Below the pieces are notes generated by a model. It did no database searches. It was given only the letters and a program-made list of their open reading frames with translations, and was not told the origin of the DNA. A DNA stretch of 64,000 nucleotides from assembly GCF_900115195.1 (NCBI RefSeq), contig NZ_FOVO01000005.1, positions 1-64,000 of the forward strand, read 5' to 3'. Position numbers and translations under genes: made by a program. This stretch comes from Xenorhabdus japonica. Its GTDB lineage: Bacteria; Pseudomonadota; Gammaproteobacteria; Enterobacterales; Enterobacteriaceae. Of the stretch, positions 1 to 9,795 are shown piece after piece; the first letter of the stretch is position 1; the number at the start of each line of letters is the position of its first letter.

Positions 1-334
1 TATAGGCCATAGCGCATTTTCCTTTGGCGAGAAAGATGCCTACTATAGCAACTGACCACCTTTTTCAGAAATTGCACCTATCATGCGAATCCAAGTTTTA
101 TAATCTATGAAGCAGCTCAGAAAGGTAATGCGCCATCAGCGATTATTTGTAACAATGTAGATCCCATCTTATTTGAATCTGCAATGATTATTGATATTCC
201 CTGATTTGATCAATTTCAAGATAATGTATTAAATATTTTTAGTAATAATAGCACCGTAATCATCAACGGTAAATCAATAGAAACTTTCTGAATAATCTCT
301 GATACAGTTACAAATTGGTTGTTCTACAACTAAT
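1..334 (+). pseudogene. decayed coding remnant, unidentified
   Basis: No intact gene is visible. Positions 2-52 read as a short open stretch in one frame (GHSAFSFGEKDAY...), and from about 90 to 291 another frame reads NPSFIIYEAAQKGNAPSAII followed by an in-frame stop and then more protein-like sequence ending STVIINGKSIETF. The switch of frame and the internal stop suggest a gene broken by small indels, entering from the left edge. I do not recognise the family. It could also be chance open sequence in AT-rich DNA. Confidence 0.3.
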
Positions 335-694
335 CTACAACATATTACTTTGTAATATCTGACTCTTAACCCAATATTTTTCTTGACATATATTATGAAA
401 ATTCTTTTCGCGCGGAGTAATTAAAAATCCGTTACTATCCAGTACCTTATAACTCATCCATTTCTCTTGGCATAACTCTTCAGAAGATTCATTATCCTCT
501 TTTTCAGACTCTTCCAGATAAAGAATACTTACCCCGTTATCAAACATATAAACAACTTCCTTATCTTCAAGGATCAAGTTTTCATCCGTTAAAAAATTAT
601 TTTTTTCATTTTTTGAAATGATCTTAACAGGCGAAGATAATGATTTTATAGCCAAAATATAAATTAATAAAGATTGCGTCATTTCACTATCCAT
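335..694 (-). CDS. hypothetical protein, 119 aa
   Basis: This is a small acidic protein of 119 residues that I do not recognise. It starts at an ATG preceded by a purine-rich AGAGAG, which could serve as a ribosome binding site. There is no clear signal peptide. The first 20 or so residues are hydrophobic (QSLLIYILAIKSL) but lack a lipobox or a positive N-terminus. Two CQEK motifs recur in the C-terminal half (CQEKWMSY and CQEKYWVK), which hints at an internal repeat. It is divergent from the UGSC-like gene across a 171-bp gap. Its AT-rich composition matches the rest of the accessory block. No function can be assigned. Confidence 0.5.
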   Translation of the reverse strand: MDSEMTQSLLIYILAIKSLSSPVKIISKNEKNNFLTDENLILEDKEVVYMFDNGVSILYLEESEKEDNESSEELCQEKWMSYKVLDSNGFLITPREKNFHNICQEKYWVKSQILQSNML

Positions 695-865
695 CTCTCT
701 AAAATTTTTAATAGTATATCATACTAAAATTGGAAACATAACTTCATGTTAAATTAAGTGATGTCAGATGTCAGATATTTGATACATTATGACAGAATTT
801 AGATATTAATTAAGATAGCGTTATTCTACGATACTGTAAAAGATAAAAACAATTTGGAGACGATC

Positions 866-2548
866 ATGACTAATGATAATGATTATTGGACTTATGATCC
901 TAGAGGAAATCTGGCTTGTGAAGTTATTAAACTGGCTAAGAGAGTTAGTATTTCAGAACACAAAAACAGAGAGATATTATTTTTTGATAATACCAAACTT
1001 AGTTTTTGCAACTATAGCCAAATTTACAAAAGCATTATAAACATTTTCAAAGAAAGAGACATAATAAATATCAAATACGTCTGCCAATCTGTTCGAGGAA
1101 CCATGACGCAACAGATTAGAGAGCTGGCTTCAGAATTATCAAAGAATAACTACTCTGCTGCAATAATCGCCCTGGCAGATATGGGAACTTCAGTAATGAC
1201 AACCATTCTGGCTGGTGAATTAGAGAAAAAAGGAATACCCGCATTATTAATTACTTCACCTCCAGGCAATTATTTAGCAGAACATGTCGCATTTTATCGA
1301 TTTGGTAAGTTGTGTATTTGCCATATAGATATATATCAAGCAAGTAAAATAGAAGAAATAGAGAATGAAATTGAGAAACAAAAAGAATATATCATTAGTT
1401 CTCTGACTAAAAATGAAGTTGAATTAGATAAGTTATCCATATTAAAACCTAAAATGGATTTAGATAAAGTAAACTCAGATAAAAAAGAAATCCGACTTAT
1501 AAACTCAGATGAATTAATGAAGGAATATGATAATCTTTCTATTGGTGATGGATTACCTATAATACCACCGACACAGGAAAGATATATCCAAATGCAGCAA
1601 TATTGCCAGGAGCCAGTAGACAAAGTAGTTATTCCGGAAGCTGGCCCCTCAGGACAGAATATTACTATTAATGATATTATTATTAACAGTATTCTGGCAG
1701 GTTGTGAACCTCAATATTTACCTATTATCATTGCAACATTTTATGCAATGGCAGAAAGTAAATTTAATTTCCAGCAATCAATTACCACTTCTTACAACGG
1801 TGGAAACCTTGTTCTCGTCAGTGGGCCAATAGCCAAAGAAATAGGAATGAATTCGGGGCAAGGATGTTTAGGACCGGGATTTCGGGCAAATGCCACCATC
1901 GGAAGAGCAGTTAATTTAACAATTTTAAATGTCTGTCGGGCTTACCCGGGAAAAGCTGATTTAGGTTGTTTGGGATCTCCCGCTGAATTTACCTATTGTT
2001 TTGCAGAAAGTATAGAGAATAGCCCATGGGAAACCATCAATGAAGAAAATTATGACAAGGAAATTACAACGGTTTATCTCATGAAGGGAGAACCTCCTAC
2101 AGATGTTGTGGATTTCTTAAGTCAGGATGCCGATAGTTTATTATCTGTCATTATTGATAGTGCAACTCATCTTGGGCGAATGAATGCCTATGTACCGGGT
2201 CGGATAATGGTTATTTTGACACCTGACCATGTTAAAATTTTAACGAACTCAGGATGGACAAAAAATGGTCTTCGACAATATTTACATGAGGAAATTTATA
2301 ATCTCCGTTCTGATGTTGATGGAAAAGGAATAGTCCCTGTCAGACCAAAGCAATTCTCTGAGCGAGAGAAAATACCCGCAACACGCTCACCACTTGATAT
2401 TGATTTAGTTGTTGCCGGAGGTCGTGGGGGGCATTCAGCCATTATTGCCAGTTGGGGGCTTTATTGTGATGCAGTATTAAAACCATTAACTTTACCTTCA
2501 GGAAAATTAGCAAAATCCATTACTGACTTTTACGTTCAAAAAGACTAG
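866..2548 (+). CDS. UGSC-like two-domain protein, possibly redox-related
   Basis: About 560 residues. The N-terminal half (about 1-170) resembles the UGSC domain known from some bacterial selenoproteins: a DNTKLS segment early on, then a central ALADMGTS segment followed by the helix TTILAGELEKKGIPALLITS. The C-terminal half begins with GDGLPIIPPTQERY and includes NSGQGCLGPGFRANATIGRA and GSPAEFTYCFAE, which match the second domain often fused to UGSC proteins. In the family the central motif is usually D-(U/C)-G-S-C; here it is D-M-G-T-S, so the redox pair is absent. ATG 866 is chosen because GGAGA lies 5 nt upstream; an in-frame TTG at 854 has no such site. The enolase-like gene follows after 12 nt, suggesting one operon. 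The biochemical role of the family is not known to me. Horizontal acquisition is inferred from AT-richness. Confidence 0.6.
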   Translation: MTNDNDYWTYDPRGNLACEVIKLAKRVSISEHKNREILFFDNTKLSFCNYSQIYKSIINIFKERDIINIKYVCQSVRGTMTQQIRELASELSKNNYSAAIIALADMGTSVMTTILAGELEKKGIPALLITSPPGNYLAEHVAFYRFGKLCICHIDIYQASKIEEIENEIEKQKEYIISSLTKNEVELDKLSILKPKMDLDKVNSDKKEIRLINSDELMKEYDNLSIGDGLPIIPPTQERYIQMQQYCQEPVDKVVIPEAGPSGQNITINDIIINSILAGCEPQYLPIIIATFYAMAESKFNFQQSITTSYNGGNLVLVSGPIAKEIGMNSGQGCLGPGFRANATIGRAVNLTILNVCRAYPGKADLGCLGSPAEFTYCFAESIENSPWETINEENYDKEITTVYLMKGEPPTDVVDFLSQDADSLLSVIIDSATHLGRMNAYVPGRIMVILTPDHVKILTNSGWTKNGLRQYLHEEIYNLRSDVDGKGIVPVRPKQFSEREKIPATRSPLDIDLVVAGGRGGHSAIIASWGLYCDAVLKPLTLPSGKLAKSITDFYVQKD

Positions 2549-2560
2549 TTGAGAATATTT

Positions 2561-3796
2561 ATGGCTAAAATAATTGATATTATTTCACGCGAAGTATTTG
2601 ACTCAAGAGCAGATATTACGTTAGAAGTTGAAGTAATCCTTAATACAGGAAATAGAGGTCGCGTAATTATTCCAACAGGAAGTTCAATAGGAAAATATGA
2701 AGCAATTGAAGTTCGTGACAATGATAAAAATAGATTTGATGGAAAAGGAGTAAAATGTGCCATTGATATTATTAATAAAATAATTAAACCAAAAATATGT
2801 GGTTTATCGCCTTTCGAACAGGAATCAATTGATAATATTTTAATTGAACTGGATGGAACTAATAATAAAAGTCACTTAGGTGCCAATTCTATTTTAGGTG
2901 TCTCTTTAGCTGTAGCTCAATCTGCTGCGATTGAGAAAAACGTTTATCTCTATGAATATCTTAAGAAAGATGACGATCTTTTTATTCCTCAACCAATTTT
3001 TTCTATGCTGTCTGGGGGAAGGCATGGTGATGGGAATTGTGATTTTCAAGATTTTCAAATTATTGTCTCAAATAAAACAAATTTAAAGGATTCCATGCAG
3101 ATTGGAAAAAACATCTATCTTAAACTTCGTGATATTCTGCTAAAAAGCAACATGTGTATAGGCGTTTCTGGTACAGGTAGTTTTATGCCCTCATTAAAAT
3201 CGAATGAAGATGGCTTATTATTACTAATGGAAGCTATATATAATGCAGGTTATGAAGTTGGAAAAGAAGTCAATTTAAGCATGGATATTGCCGCTGAAAT
3301 GTTTTTTAAAAATGGGAAATACCATCTTGCAACCGACGGTAATATTCTATCCACAGATGATTTTGTTACTTATTTAAAAGATATTTGCAATAAATTTCCT
3401 ATTTCATTAATTGAAGATCCTTTAGCTGAAGATGATTTCAAAGGATGGATTGCTCTTTCACAGGCTGTTGGTAAAAGAATTGAACTAGTTGGTGATGATT
3501 TATTCACAACCAACATTGAGCGATTTAAAGACGGTTTATCTAAAGGTATCGCTAATTCTATACTAATTAAACCCAATCAGATTGGAACAGTAACTGAAAC
3601 AATTAACTTGGTATCTTATGCTAAACAAGTTGGTTATAAGACTATTCTTTCCAGACGTTCTGGGGAAACAGAAGATACAAGTATAGCCGATTTAGCGGTA
3701 GCTTTAAAAACAGATAAAGTTAAATTTGGTTCTTTTGCCAGAACAGAGTCTCTGGCTAAATACAATCGCCTATTAAGAATTGAAGAAAAACTATAG
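2561..3796 (+). CDS. enolase-superfamily paralogue with altered active site
   Basis: 411 residues, close to the usual enolase length. The fold signatures are clear: EVFDSRADITLEVEV near the N-terminus, metal ligands in MDIAAEMFF, LIEDPLAEDD and LVGDDLF, the lysine in LIKPNQIGTVTET, and RRSGETEDTSIADLAVA. Compared with the housekeeping enolase at 15355-16656, the catalytic acid segment GDEGGYAP is replaced by SGTGSFMP, the active-site His in SHRSG is Arg, and GGEHADNN is GGRHGDGN. Mg2+ binding is probably retained but ordinary 2-phosphoglycerate dehydration is doubtful. Known enolase paralogues with other chemistry include carboxyphosphonoenolpyruvate synthase of phosphinothricin biosynthesis. 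ATG 2561 aligns with the enolase N-terminus; TTG 2549 is less likely. It is probably co-transcribed with the upstream UGSC-like gene. Confidence 0.8.
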   Translation: MAKIIDIISREVFDSRADITLEVEVILNTGNRGRVIIPTGSSIGKYEAIEVRDNDKNRFDGKGVKCAIDIINKIIKPKICGLSPFEQESIDNILIELDGTNNKSHLGANSILGVSLAVAQSAAIEKNVYLYEYLKKDDDLFIPQPIFSMLSGGRHGDGNCDFQDFQIIVSNKTNLKDSMQIGKNIYLKLRDILLKSNMCIGVSGTGSFMPSLKSNEDGLLLLMEAIYNAGYEVGKEVNLSMDIAAEMFFKNGKYHLATDGNILSTDDFVTYLKDICNKFPISLIEDPLAEDDFKGWIALSQAVGKRIELVGDDLFTTNIERFKDGLSKGIANSILIKPNQIGTVTETINLVSYAKQVGYKTILSRRSGETEDTSIADLAVALKTDKVKFGSFARTESLAKYNRLLRIEEKL

Positions 3797-3850
3797 TATA
3801 TATAGCTATTATAGCGGGAATGATAATGTTTTAGAGCTGCTTATTTTTGT

Positions 3851-3882
3851 TAAAATGATTATGTAACCACATAATCATTTTA
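3851..3882. terminator. bidirectional terminator between enolase-like gene and araC-type gene
   Basis: A perfect inverted repeat with two 14-bp arms (TAAAATGATTATGT and its complement) around a 4-base loop, flanked by T/A runs on both sides. It lies between two convergent genes and probably ends both transcripts. Confidence 0.75.
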
Positions 3883-3892
3883 ATGATGACCT

Positions 3893-4747
3893 TTATGAAT
3901 TCAATTTCTTATATCTGCTTGGCGTAATATTTAATCTTTCTCTAAAAAAGGAAATAAATGCGCTAGTTGATGAAAAGTCTAAAATATAAGCAACCTCTGT
4001 TATTTTCTTACCTGAAAGTAATAAATTTATCGATAGAGTCAATCTATATTTTTGACGCCATTGTTGATAATTCATTCCCGTTTCTTTGATAAATAATCTA
4101 TGAATAGTTCTTTCTGAGGCTCCAACGATAGTTATAAATTTATTTAATTTTGGGGGTAATAGCTCTTTTTTAATAAATGAAGAAAGTATATTATTAACTC
4201 TATAATCATGTGGGATTTCAGGAAGTTTATTTTCTTTTATAATTGAAGATAAATTTTTTATTAAAATGGACTGCAAATGATATTCTATTCCTACATTCCA
4301 ATTAGAATTGAATGACATGTCACATATTGATTCAATAATCTCGTGCATAAGCGACGTGGCATTGTAAATTTTCACTTCTTTAGGAAGTTGGGGGAAAATT
4401 TCCTGATCAATATAAATTGCTCTGAATTCAGCTTCATTTTTTAAAGTAACTTCGTGAGGAGTACCAGCAGGTACCCATACGATTTGATTAGCTAAAATAT
4501 CATATGTGGTGTCTGTTAATATTAGTTTTGCCATACCACTATTTAGAGATATCAACATTCCTTTTTGATGTGTGTGTATTTTGTCTCTTAATGATCGACT
4601 ATCTTTACTAATAAATTTAGCTCGGATCGGTACAATGCAGGCAGTTATAGTATCGGGATCAAAATATTCATTTAGTAGTTCTGGATTGTTAAATATTTGT
4701 TTGGATATTTTTGCCACTTTTAACCTCACAATATCGTTTAACATCAT
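3893..4747 (-). CDS. AraC-family transcriptional regulator
   Basis: 284 residues. The N-terminal half is a cupin-type sensor domain: HTHQKGMLISLNSG and WVPAGTPHEV are typical of the beta-barrel. The last 100 residues form the double helix-turn-helix: ASERTIHRLFIKETGMNYQQW, then GKKITEVAYILDFSSTSAF and FRERLNITPSRYKK. The architecture matches the NimR/YeaM type of AraC regulator with a cupin sensor. Two ATG codons lie at 4747 and 4744, after a GTGGGA; either may be used. It is convergent with the UGSC-like/enolase-like pair and is a plausible regulator of that pair, although no operator was identified. The 255 bases upstream (4748-5002) show no other gene. Confidence 0.85.
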   Translation of the reverse strand: MMLNDIVRLKVAKISKQIFNNPELLNEYFDPDTITACIVPIRAKFISKDSRSLRDKIHTHQKGMLISLNSGMAKLILTDTTYDILANQIVWVPAGTPHEVTLKNEAEFRAIYIDQEIFPQLPKEVKIYNATSLMHEIIESICDMSFNSNWNVGIEYHLQSILIKNLSSIIKENKLPEIPHDYRVNNILSSFIKKELLPPKLNKFITIVGASERTIHRLFIKETGMNYQQWRQKYRLTLSINLLLSGKKITEVAYILDFSSTSAFISFFRERLNITPSRYKKLNS

Positions 4748-5002
4748 TCCCACATAAAAAATTTTTCATACCACTCTTCTGTCAGATTTACATTATTTTT
4801 TAAAAAAATCTACTAACTGTTTCAAATAATAATGAAATGGCATCAGAATAGTGGTATCAGAAAAAATAATGGAAATATATTTATGAGAAGATTGCAAATA
4901 TAGATAACAAATAGCCATTCAAAGCCAAAGTATTGGCTAAGAGCTTGACTAAGAATGACTATTAGTGAAGGTCAATTAATGAAGGTTAATAACTAATAAA
5001 GA

Positions 5003-6907
5003 TTACTCATCTTCCAAATAAGTGTAACCATATAAGCCGTTTTCAAACTCTTGCAGGAACTGTTCCTGTAAATTTTCGTCCAGATCAGCCGATTTCACCT
5101 GATCACGGAAACGAGTCAACAGTATCTGCGGCTCAAGTTTGACGTATTGCAGCATATTGGCGACAGAATCACCTTCTTCGCTTTGCTGATAAGTTACTTC
5201 ACCATTTTCTGCAAAATAAACATCAATGGCTGCTGTATCACCAAACAAGTTATGCATGTTGCCCAGAATTTCCTGATAGGCCCCGACCATAAAGAAACCG
5301 ATCAATGGCGGGTTTTCTGGATCATAAGCGGGCATTGGCATTGTTGTCGCCACACCATCACCATCAACATAATGGTCAATCGTACCGTCAGAATCACAGG
5401 TGATATCCAACAGAACGGCACGGCGATCCAGCGGCTTATCCAGCCCTTCAATCGGCAAGACCGGGAAAAGCTGATCAATTCCCCACGCATCCGGTATTGA
5501 CTGGAATAACGAGAAGTTCACGTAAAATTTATCTGCCATGCGCTCTTGTAATTCATCAATGATCGGACGATGGGCACGATTGCTTGGATCAAGATCCTGC
5601 TGAATATGGCGACAGATATTTAAATACAGTTCTTCCGCCCATGCACGCTCTGACAGATTCAACATACCGTGAGCATACTGAGTATGAACATCATGCAGAT
5701 CAAACTGGCTATCATGCAACCATTCACGCAGGGAGCGGCGGCTGCCGTCAGATTGCATCTCCGTCCATGTTTTCCACAGACTGGTCAGGGGACGCGTTGC
5801 ATTTTCTGCCGGTGGCGTTGTTTCAGTGAATTCATTGCGTTCAACCCCAATCACATTGGAGACCAAAACTGTATGATGAGCTGTCAATGCACGACCGGAT
5901 TCCGTAATAACTGTCGGGTGAGACAGGCCGTGTTCTTCACATGCATCACCAATTCCCCAAATAACGTTATTTGCGTATTCATTCAAACCGTAGTTAACCG
6001 AGCATTCTGACTGAGAGCGTGTGCCTTCATAATCGACACCTAATCCACCACCTACGTCGAAGCACTGAATATTGACACCCAGTTTAGACAGCTCGACATA
6101 AAAGCGTGCAGATTCACGTACACCCGTTGCCACATCACGAATATTCGCCAATTGGGAACCCAAGTGGAAATGCAGCAATTGCAAACTATCCAAGCGCCCT
6201 ACTGCACGCAACATCTCAACCAATTGCAATACCTGCGCCGCAGCCAAACCAAACTTGGATTTCTCTCCACCACTGGACTGCCATTTTCCCGCTCCTTGTG
6301 AAGCCAAACGTGCCCGCACCCCAAGACGTGGTATCACATTGAGGCGCTCAGCCTCTTCCAGCACCATAGCGATTTCAGACATCTTCTCGATAACCAGATA
6401 CACCTTGTGTCCCAGCTTTTCACCGATCAGCGCCAGACGAATATATTCCCGATCCTTATAACCATTGCAAACAATCACAGTACCTGTCATGCCTGCATGA
6501 GCCAAGACTGCCATTAATTCCGCTTTGGAACCTGCTTCCAATCCAACTGGTTCATCAGCGTTTGCTAATGTTTCAATGACACGGCGCTGCTGGTTCACCT
6601 TAATCGGGTAAACAAGGAAGTAATCCCCTTTATACCCATAAGATTCACGGGCGCGCTTAAACGCCCCATTAATCGAACGCAAACGATGTTGCAAGATCTG
6701 GGGAAAACAAAACAATGCCGGCAAACGCAATTGTTCTTTTTCTTCCTGAACTTTCTTCACCAGATCGGCGAGTTCAATTTGAGCTCCCGGTAAATCAGGG
6801 TTTGGGCAAACACTGACATTACCCAGATCATTGACATAGTAATAGTTGCCGCTCCAGTATGCGATGTTATAGGTCTGACGCATTTTGCGAGCGATATTAT
6901 CATTCAT
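5003..6907 (-). CDS. speA: biosynthetic arginine decarboxylase
   Basis: Pyridoxal-phosphate enzyme converting arginine to agmatine, the first step of the agmatine route to putrescine. The protein (634 residues) matches E. coli SpeA almost throughout: [17 protein letters not shown] contains the PLP lysine, HFHLGSQ and [12 protein letters not shown] bind cofactor phosphate, and DITCDSDG plus [12 protein letters not shown] lie in the C-terminal barrel. It ends [11 protein letters not shown] like E. coli. ATG 6907 is chosen because AAAGGAG lies just upstream; the open frame reaches a TTG at 6955 without a comparable site. The gene is divergent from metK across about 670 bp, as in other Enterobacterales. 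Confidence 0.96.
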   Translation of the reverse strand: MNDNIARKMRQTYNIAYWSGNYYYVNDLGNVSVCPNPDLPGAQIELADLVKKVQEEKEQLRLPALFCFPQILQHRLRSINGAFKRARESYGYKGDYFLVYPIKVNQQRRVIETLANADEPVGLEAGSKAELMAVLAHAGMTGTVIVCNGYKDREYIRLALIGEKLGHKVYLVIEKMSEIAMVLEEAERLNVIPRLGVRARLASQGAGKWQSSGGEKSKFGLAAAQVLQLVEMLRAVGRLDSLQLLHFHLGSQLANIRDVATGVRESARFYVELSKLGVNIQCFDVGGGLGVDYEGTRSQSECSVNYGLNEYANNVIWGIGDACEEHGLSHPTVITESGRALTAHHTVLVSNVIGVERNEFTETTPPAENATRPLTSLWKTWTEMQSDGSRRSLREWLHDSQFDLHDVHTQYAHGMLNLSERAWAEELYLNICRHIQQDLDPSNRAHRPIIDELQERMADKFYVNFSLFQSIPDAWGIDQLFPVLPIEGLDKPLDRRAVLLDITCDSDGTIDHYVDGDGVATTMPMPAYDPENPPLIGFFMVGAYQEILGNMHNLFGDTAAIDVYFAENGEVTYQQSEEGDSVANMLQYVKLEPQILLTRFRDQVKSADLDENLQEQFLQEFENGLYGYTYLEDE

Positions 6908-7517
6908 GGCAGTCTCCTTTATGGAGTCGAGGTTTGCCTTCACCTGTAAGGTCAATAACCCAAGACACTATTTTATCGTGCGTATCTTGCGCATTAAAAA
7001 ATGTCAGGGAACAGCATGCTCTTAAATTATAAGGACGTTTAGAGAGTACTAAACAATATATTTACTGTGTGATATTTACTGTGTGGCTATATGAATGATG
7101 CCAACTCAATATTACCCACTTATGTGTTACGAGTAACATCGGAATGAGAGTATATTCAAAAGGAAGGAATAAGATGTGAAGACATCAATGACATAATGTG
7201 GCTGTTGGCCGTTAACAATCAGCAGATAATGGTTCATAACCCCATTCACCCCACATGGCTTACTTGCAGCAAGCCGTTTCTCAATTGAGAAGCAGGACAC
7301 GCATACATTTCCTGCAAACACCTGTAACTTTAAGTACAAAAATTAACTTATGTTACGCGCGCAGTTTATACCTGTAATCCAATAAAATTGCAAAATGAAA
7401 TTGACCTAAATGAAACGAGTACCTCCATCCTTTTCAAAGGGGAAAGCTAAAGTGTCACGCACCGAAAGATATTTAAAATTAAAAAAACTGGTAACCTTGG
7501 CAAGAGTAACTTAAAAT
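6908..7517. other. speA-metK intergenic region
   Basis: About 610 bases between two divergent genes. It must hold both promoters, but no convincing -35/-10 pair could be picked by eye. A 70-codon open frame on the minus strand (7127-7339) starts with TTG and has no ribosome binding site, so I do not call it. YqgB, a small protein found here in E. coli, was looked for but not recognised. Confidence 0.5.
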
Positions 7518-7533
7518 AGCCGTCTAGATGGTA
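7518..7533. promoter_or_regulatory. candidate MetJ operator (met box) upstream of metK
   Basis: Two adjacent 8-mers, AGCCGTCT and AGATGGTA, lie 48-63 bp before the metK start. The first matches the met-box consensus AGACGTCT at 7 of 8 positions; the second matches only 4 of 8. MetJ with S-adenosylmethionine represses metK in enterobacteria through such tandem boxes, so location and the good half support the call. The weak half keeps confidence moderate. Confidence 0.5.
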
Positions 7534-7580
7534 AAACATCCGCCCTTAAACCAAGATTATATTTAAGGTAATAAAATATA

Positions 7581-8735
7581 ATGACTACACATCTTTTCAC
7601 TTCTGAGTCTGTTTCAGAAGGACATCCAGACAAAATTGCCGATCAGATTTCCGATGCCGTTCTAGATGCAATTTTAGAGCAAGATCCTAAGGCTCGAGTT
7701 GCCTGCGAAACTTATGTTAAAACAGGCATGGTGATGGTTGGAGGCGAAATCACCACTAGCGCTTGGGTGGATATTGAAGAAATTACTCGCCGTACTGTAC
7801 GTGAAATCGGCTATACCAGTTCCGATATGGGATTTGATGCCAGCTCATGTGCCGTTATCAGCGCAATAGGTAAACAATCTCCTGATATCAATCAGGGTGT
7901 TGATCGTGCAGATCCTCTGGAGCAAGGTGCAGGAGATCAGGGCTTGATGTTTGGTTATGCAACCAACGAAACTGATGTTCTCATGCCAGCACCTATCACC
8001 TATGCACACCGTTTGGTTGAGCGTCAGGCTGAAGTGCGTAAAAACGGTACTCTACCGTGGTTGCGTCCTGATGCAAAAAGTCAGGTAACCTTCCAGTACG
8101 ATAATGGCAAGATTGTTGGTATTGATGCAGTTGTACTTTCAACCCAGCACTCCGAAGATATCGCTCAAAAAGCGCTACAAGAAGCTGTGATGGATGAGAT
8201 CATCAAGCCTGTACTGCCTACTGAATGGCTTACTCCGATGACCAAATACTTCATTAACCCGACAGGTCGCTTCGTGATCGGTGGTCCAATGGGTGACTGT
8301 GGTCTGACTGGTCGTAAGATCATTGTTGATACCTATGGTGGTATGGCTCGTCACGGTGGTGGTGCATTCTCAGGTAAAGATCCATCCAAAGTTGACCGTT
8401 CAGCAGCCTATGCAGCACGTTACGTTGCTAAAAATATCGTTGCGGCAGGTTTGGCTGATCGCTGTGAAATCCAAGTGTCTTACGCCATCGGGGTTGCTGA
8501 ACCGACATCTATCATGGTGGAAACATTCGATACAGAGAAAATTCCAACCTCAACACTGACTCAATTAGTGCGTGAATTCTTTGATCTGCGCCCTTATGGT
8601 CTGATTAAAATGTTGGATCTGTTACACCCAATCTATCGCGATACCGCAGCCTACGGACATTTTGGTCGTGAACAGTTCCCTTGGGAAGCAACAGATAAAG
8701 CTGAAATTCTGCGCTCAGCAGCAGGATTGAAATAA
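7581..8735 (+). CDS. metK: S-adenosylmethionine synthetase
   Basis: Makes S-adenosylmethionine from methionine and ATP. At 384 residues it equals the usual length. Family motifs are intact: [16 protein letters not shown] at the N-terminus, the ATP-binding [12 protein letters not shown], and the P-loop-like [36 protein letters not shown] matches the common N-terminus, and AAGGT precedes the ATG. It stands alone, divergent from speA, and is followed by a strong terminator. Confidence 0.97.
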   Translation: MTTHLFTSESVSEGHPDKIADQISDAVLDAILEQDPKARVACETYVKTGMVMVGGEITTSAWVDIEEITRRTVREIGYTSSDMGFDASSCAVISAIGKQSPDINQGVDRADPLEQGAGDQGLMFGYATNETDVLMPAPITYAHRLVERQAEVRKNGTLPWLRPDAKSQVTFQYDNGKIVGIDAVVLSTQHSEDIAQKALQEAVMDEIIKPVLPTEWLTPMTKYFINPTGRFVIGGPMGDCGLTGRKIIVDTYGGMARHGGGAFSGKDPSKVDRSAAYAARYVAKNIVAAGLADRCEIQVSYAIGVAEPTSIMVETFDTEKIPTSTLTQLVREFFDLRPYGLIKMLDLLHPIYRDTAAYGHFGREQFPWEATDKAEILRSAAGLK

Positions 8736-8752
8736 TTCTTTGCTAATATATG

Positions 8753-8777
8753 AAACCCGCAGCACTGCGGGTTTTTA
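8753..8777 (+). terminator. rho-independent terminator of metK
   Basis: Hairpin AAACCCGCA / TGCGGGTTT with a 4-base loop followed by a T-run, 17 bases after the metK stop codon. Confidence 0.9.
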
Positions 8778-8807
8778 TTATGATTAAAAAAACAGTATTC
8801 CGCCGCA

Positions 8808-9305
8808 ATGAAATTCGTTAGAGTTCCCCTCTCCTTACAGCAAACTGTTATGCACACCATGCGACAAAAATTAACTCAGGCGAGTTATTTTTGGCAGCAA
8901 AATTTTCCTGAACCCCACATAACCTATCAGCAACGAGGAACAGCTGCCGGCACTGCCCGACTGCAAGATTGGGAGATCCGCCTGAATCCTATTTTGTTAA
9001 TCGAAAATCAACAAACATTCATTGATGAAGTTATTCCACATGAATTGGCGCATCTATTGGCTTATCATCAATTTGGCAAGGTTGCCCCACACGGAAAAGA
9101 GTGGCACTTTATCATGGAAACAATATTTAAAGTAAAAGCCAGCCGGACACATCAGTTCCCTGTACATTCTGTCCGCAGTAAAATATTCATTTATTGTTGC
9201 AGCTGTCAGCAACATGAGCTGACAATAAGACAGCACAATAAAATTCTCAGAGGAAAAAATTGCTATGTTTGCCGACAATGTGGAGAAAAGCTAATATTAT
9301 TGTGA
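8808..9305 (+). CDS. sprT: SprT family zinc metallopeptidase-like protein
   Basis: 165 residues, the same length as E. coli SprT. The zinc protease motif HELAHLLAYH is present in IPHELAHLL, followed by KVAPHGKEW. The C-terminal part is a zinc ribbon with cysteines in YCCSCQQHEL and CYVCRQCGEK. The N-terminus MKFVRVPLSLQQTVM aligns with MKTSRLPIAIQQAVM of E. coli. SprT follows metK in E. coli after galP; here galP is missing. Its cellular role is poorly defined; homologous Spartan/Wss1 proteins cleave DNA-protein crosslinks. Confidence 0.93.
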   Translation: MKFVRVPLSLQQTVMHTMRQKLTQASYFWQQNFPEPHITYQQRGTAAGTARLQDWEIRLNPILLIENQQTFIDEVIPHELAHLLAYHQFGKVAPHGKEWHFIMETIFKVKASRTHQFPVHSVRSKIFIYCCSCQQHELTIRQHNKILRGKNCYVCRQCGEKLILL

Positions 9306-9447
9306 CAAATTTAATGGAATAAACTTAGCTAAAACCACAAAATGCCCTTCAATCAGGGCACCTTGATTAAAGAATTCGAGGCAATATCAGCGCAAGTACA
9401 TTATTGTTATCAAATGCACTATGTTATCAGGTACATTTATAATACAT

Positions 9448-9795
9448 TTATCTTTTAATTATATTCGCTGCTTTAATTTTTTCAGCTTCTTCAATGACTT
9501 GATCAGCAGTTTTTCCATGAAGGGATTGAAAAAATCTCTGTTCCAACTTTTGTATATCTCCATATTGGATATTCCCATCTTTGTTATCCTTAAACAAATC
9601 ATCAAAGTCGATACTATTGGTCATGGCAACATTCAATGAATCATCAAATTGTAATTTTTTATCTTCTGATAAAGTATCTCTGATTTTTTCAATGGATGTT
9701 TTTACAGCAATTTCATTTGTTCCATCAATTCTGAGTTGATTATCACATCCAACCAATATAAATCCCAATAAACAAACTGTTAACAATTTTCTCAT
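9448..9795 (-). CDS. small lipoprotein, DUF6694-like
   Basis: About 115 residues. The N-terminus MRKLLTVCLLGFILVGCDN is a lipoprotein signal peptide with lipobox LVGC; Cys would be lipidated, and the following D at +2 would favour inner-membrane retention. The mature part is polar and helical, with EIAVKTSIEKIRDTL and a C-terminal KTADQVIEEAEKIKA that recalls the DUF6694 lipoproteins. ATG 9795 is preceded by GGGG at a good distance. It is isolated and convergent with sprT, with no operon partner. Confidence 0.75.
   Translation of the reverse strand: MRKLLTVCLLGFILVGCDNQLRIDGTNEIAVKTSIEKIRDTLSEDKKLQFDDSLNVAMTNSIDFDDLFKDNKDGNIQYGDIQKLEQRFFQSLHGKTADQVIEEAEKIKAANIIKR

Noticed and set aside
7127-7339. 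70-codon minus-strand frame between speA and metK
   Set aside because: Starts with TTG, has no ribosome binding site, and does not match YqgB, the small protein expected near here.
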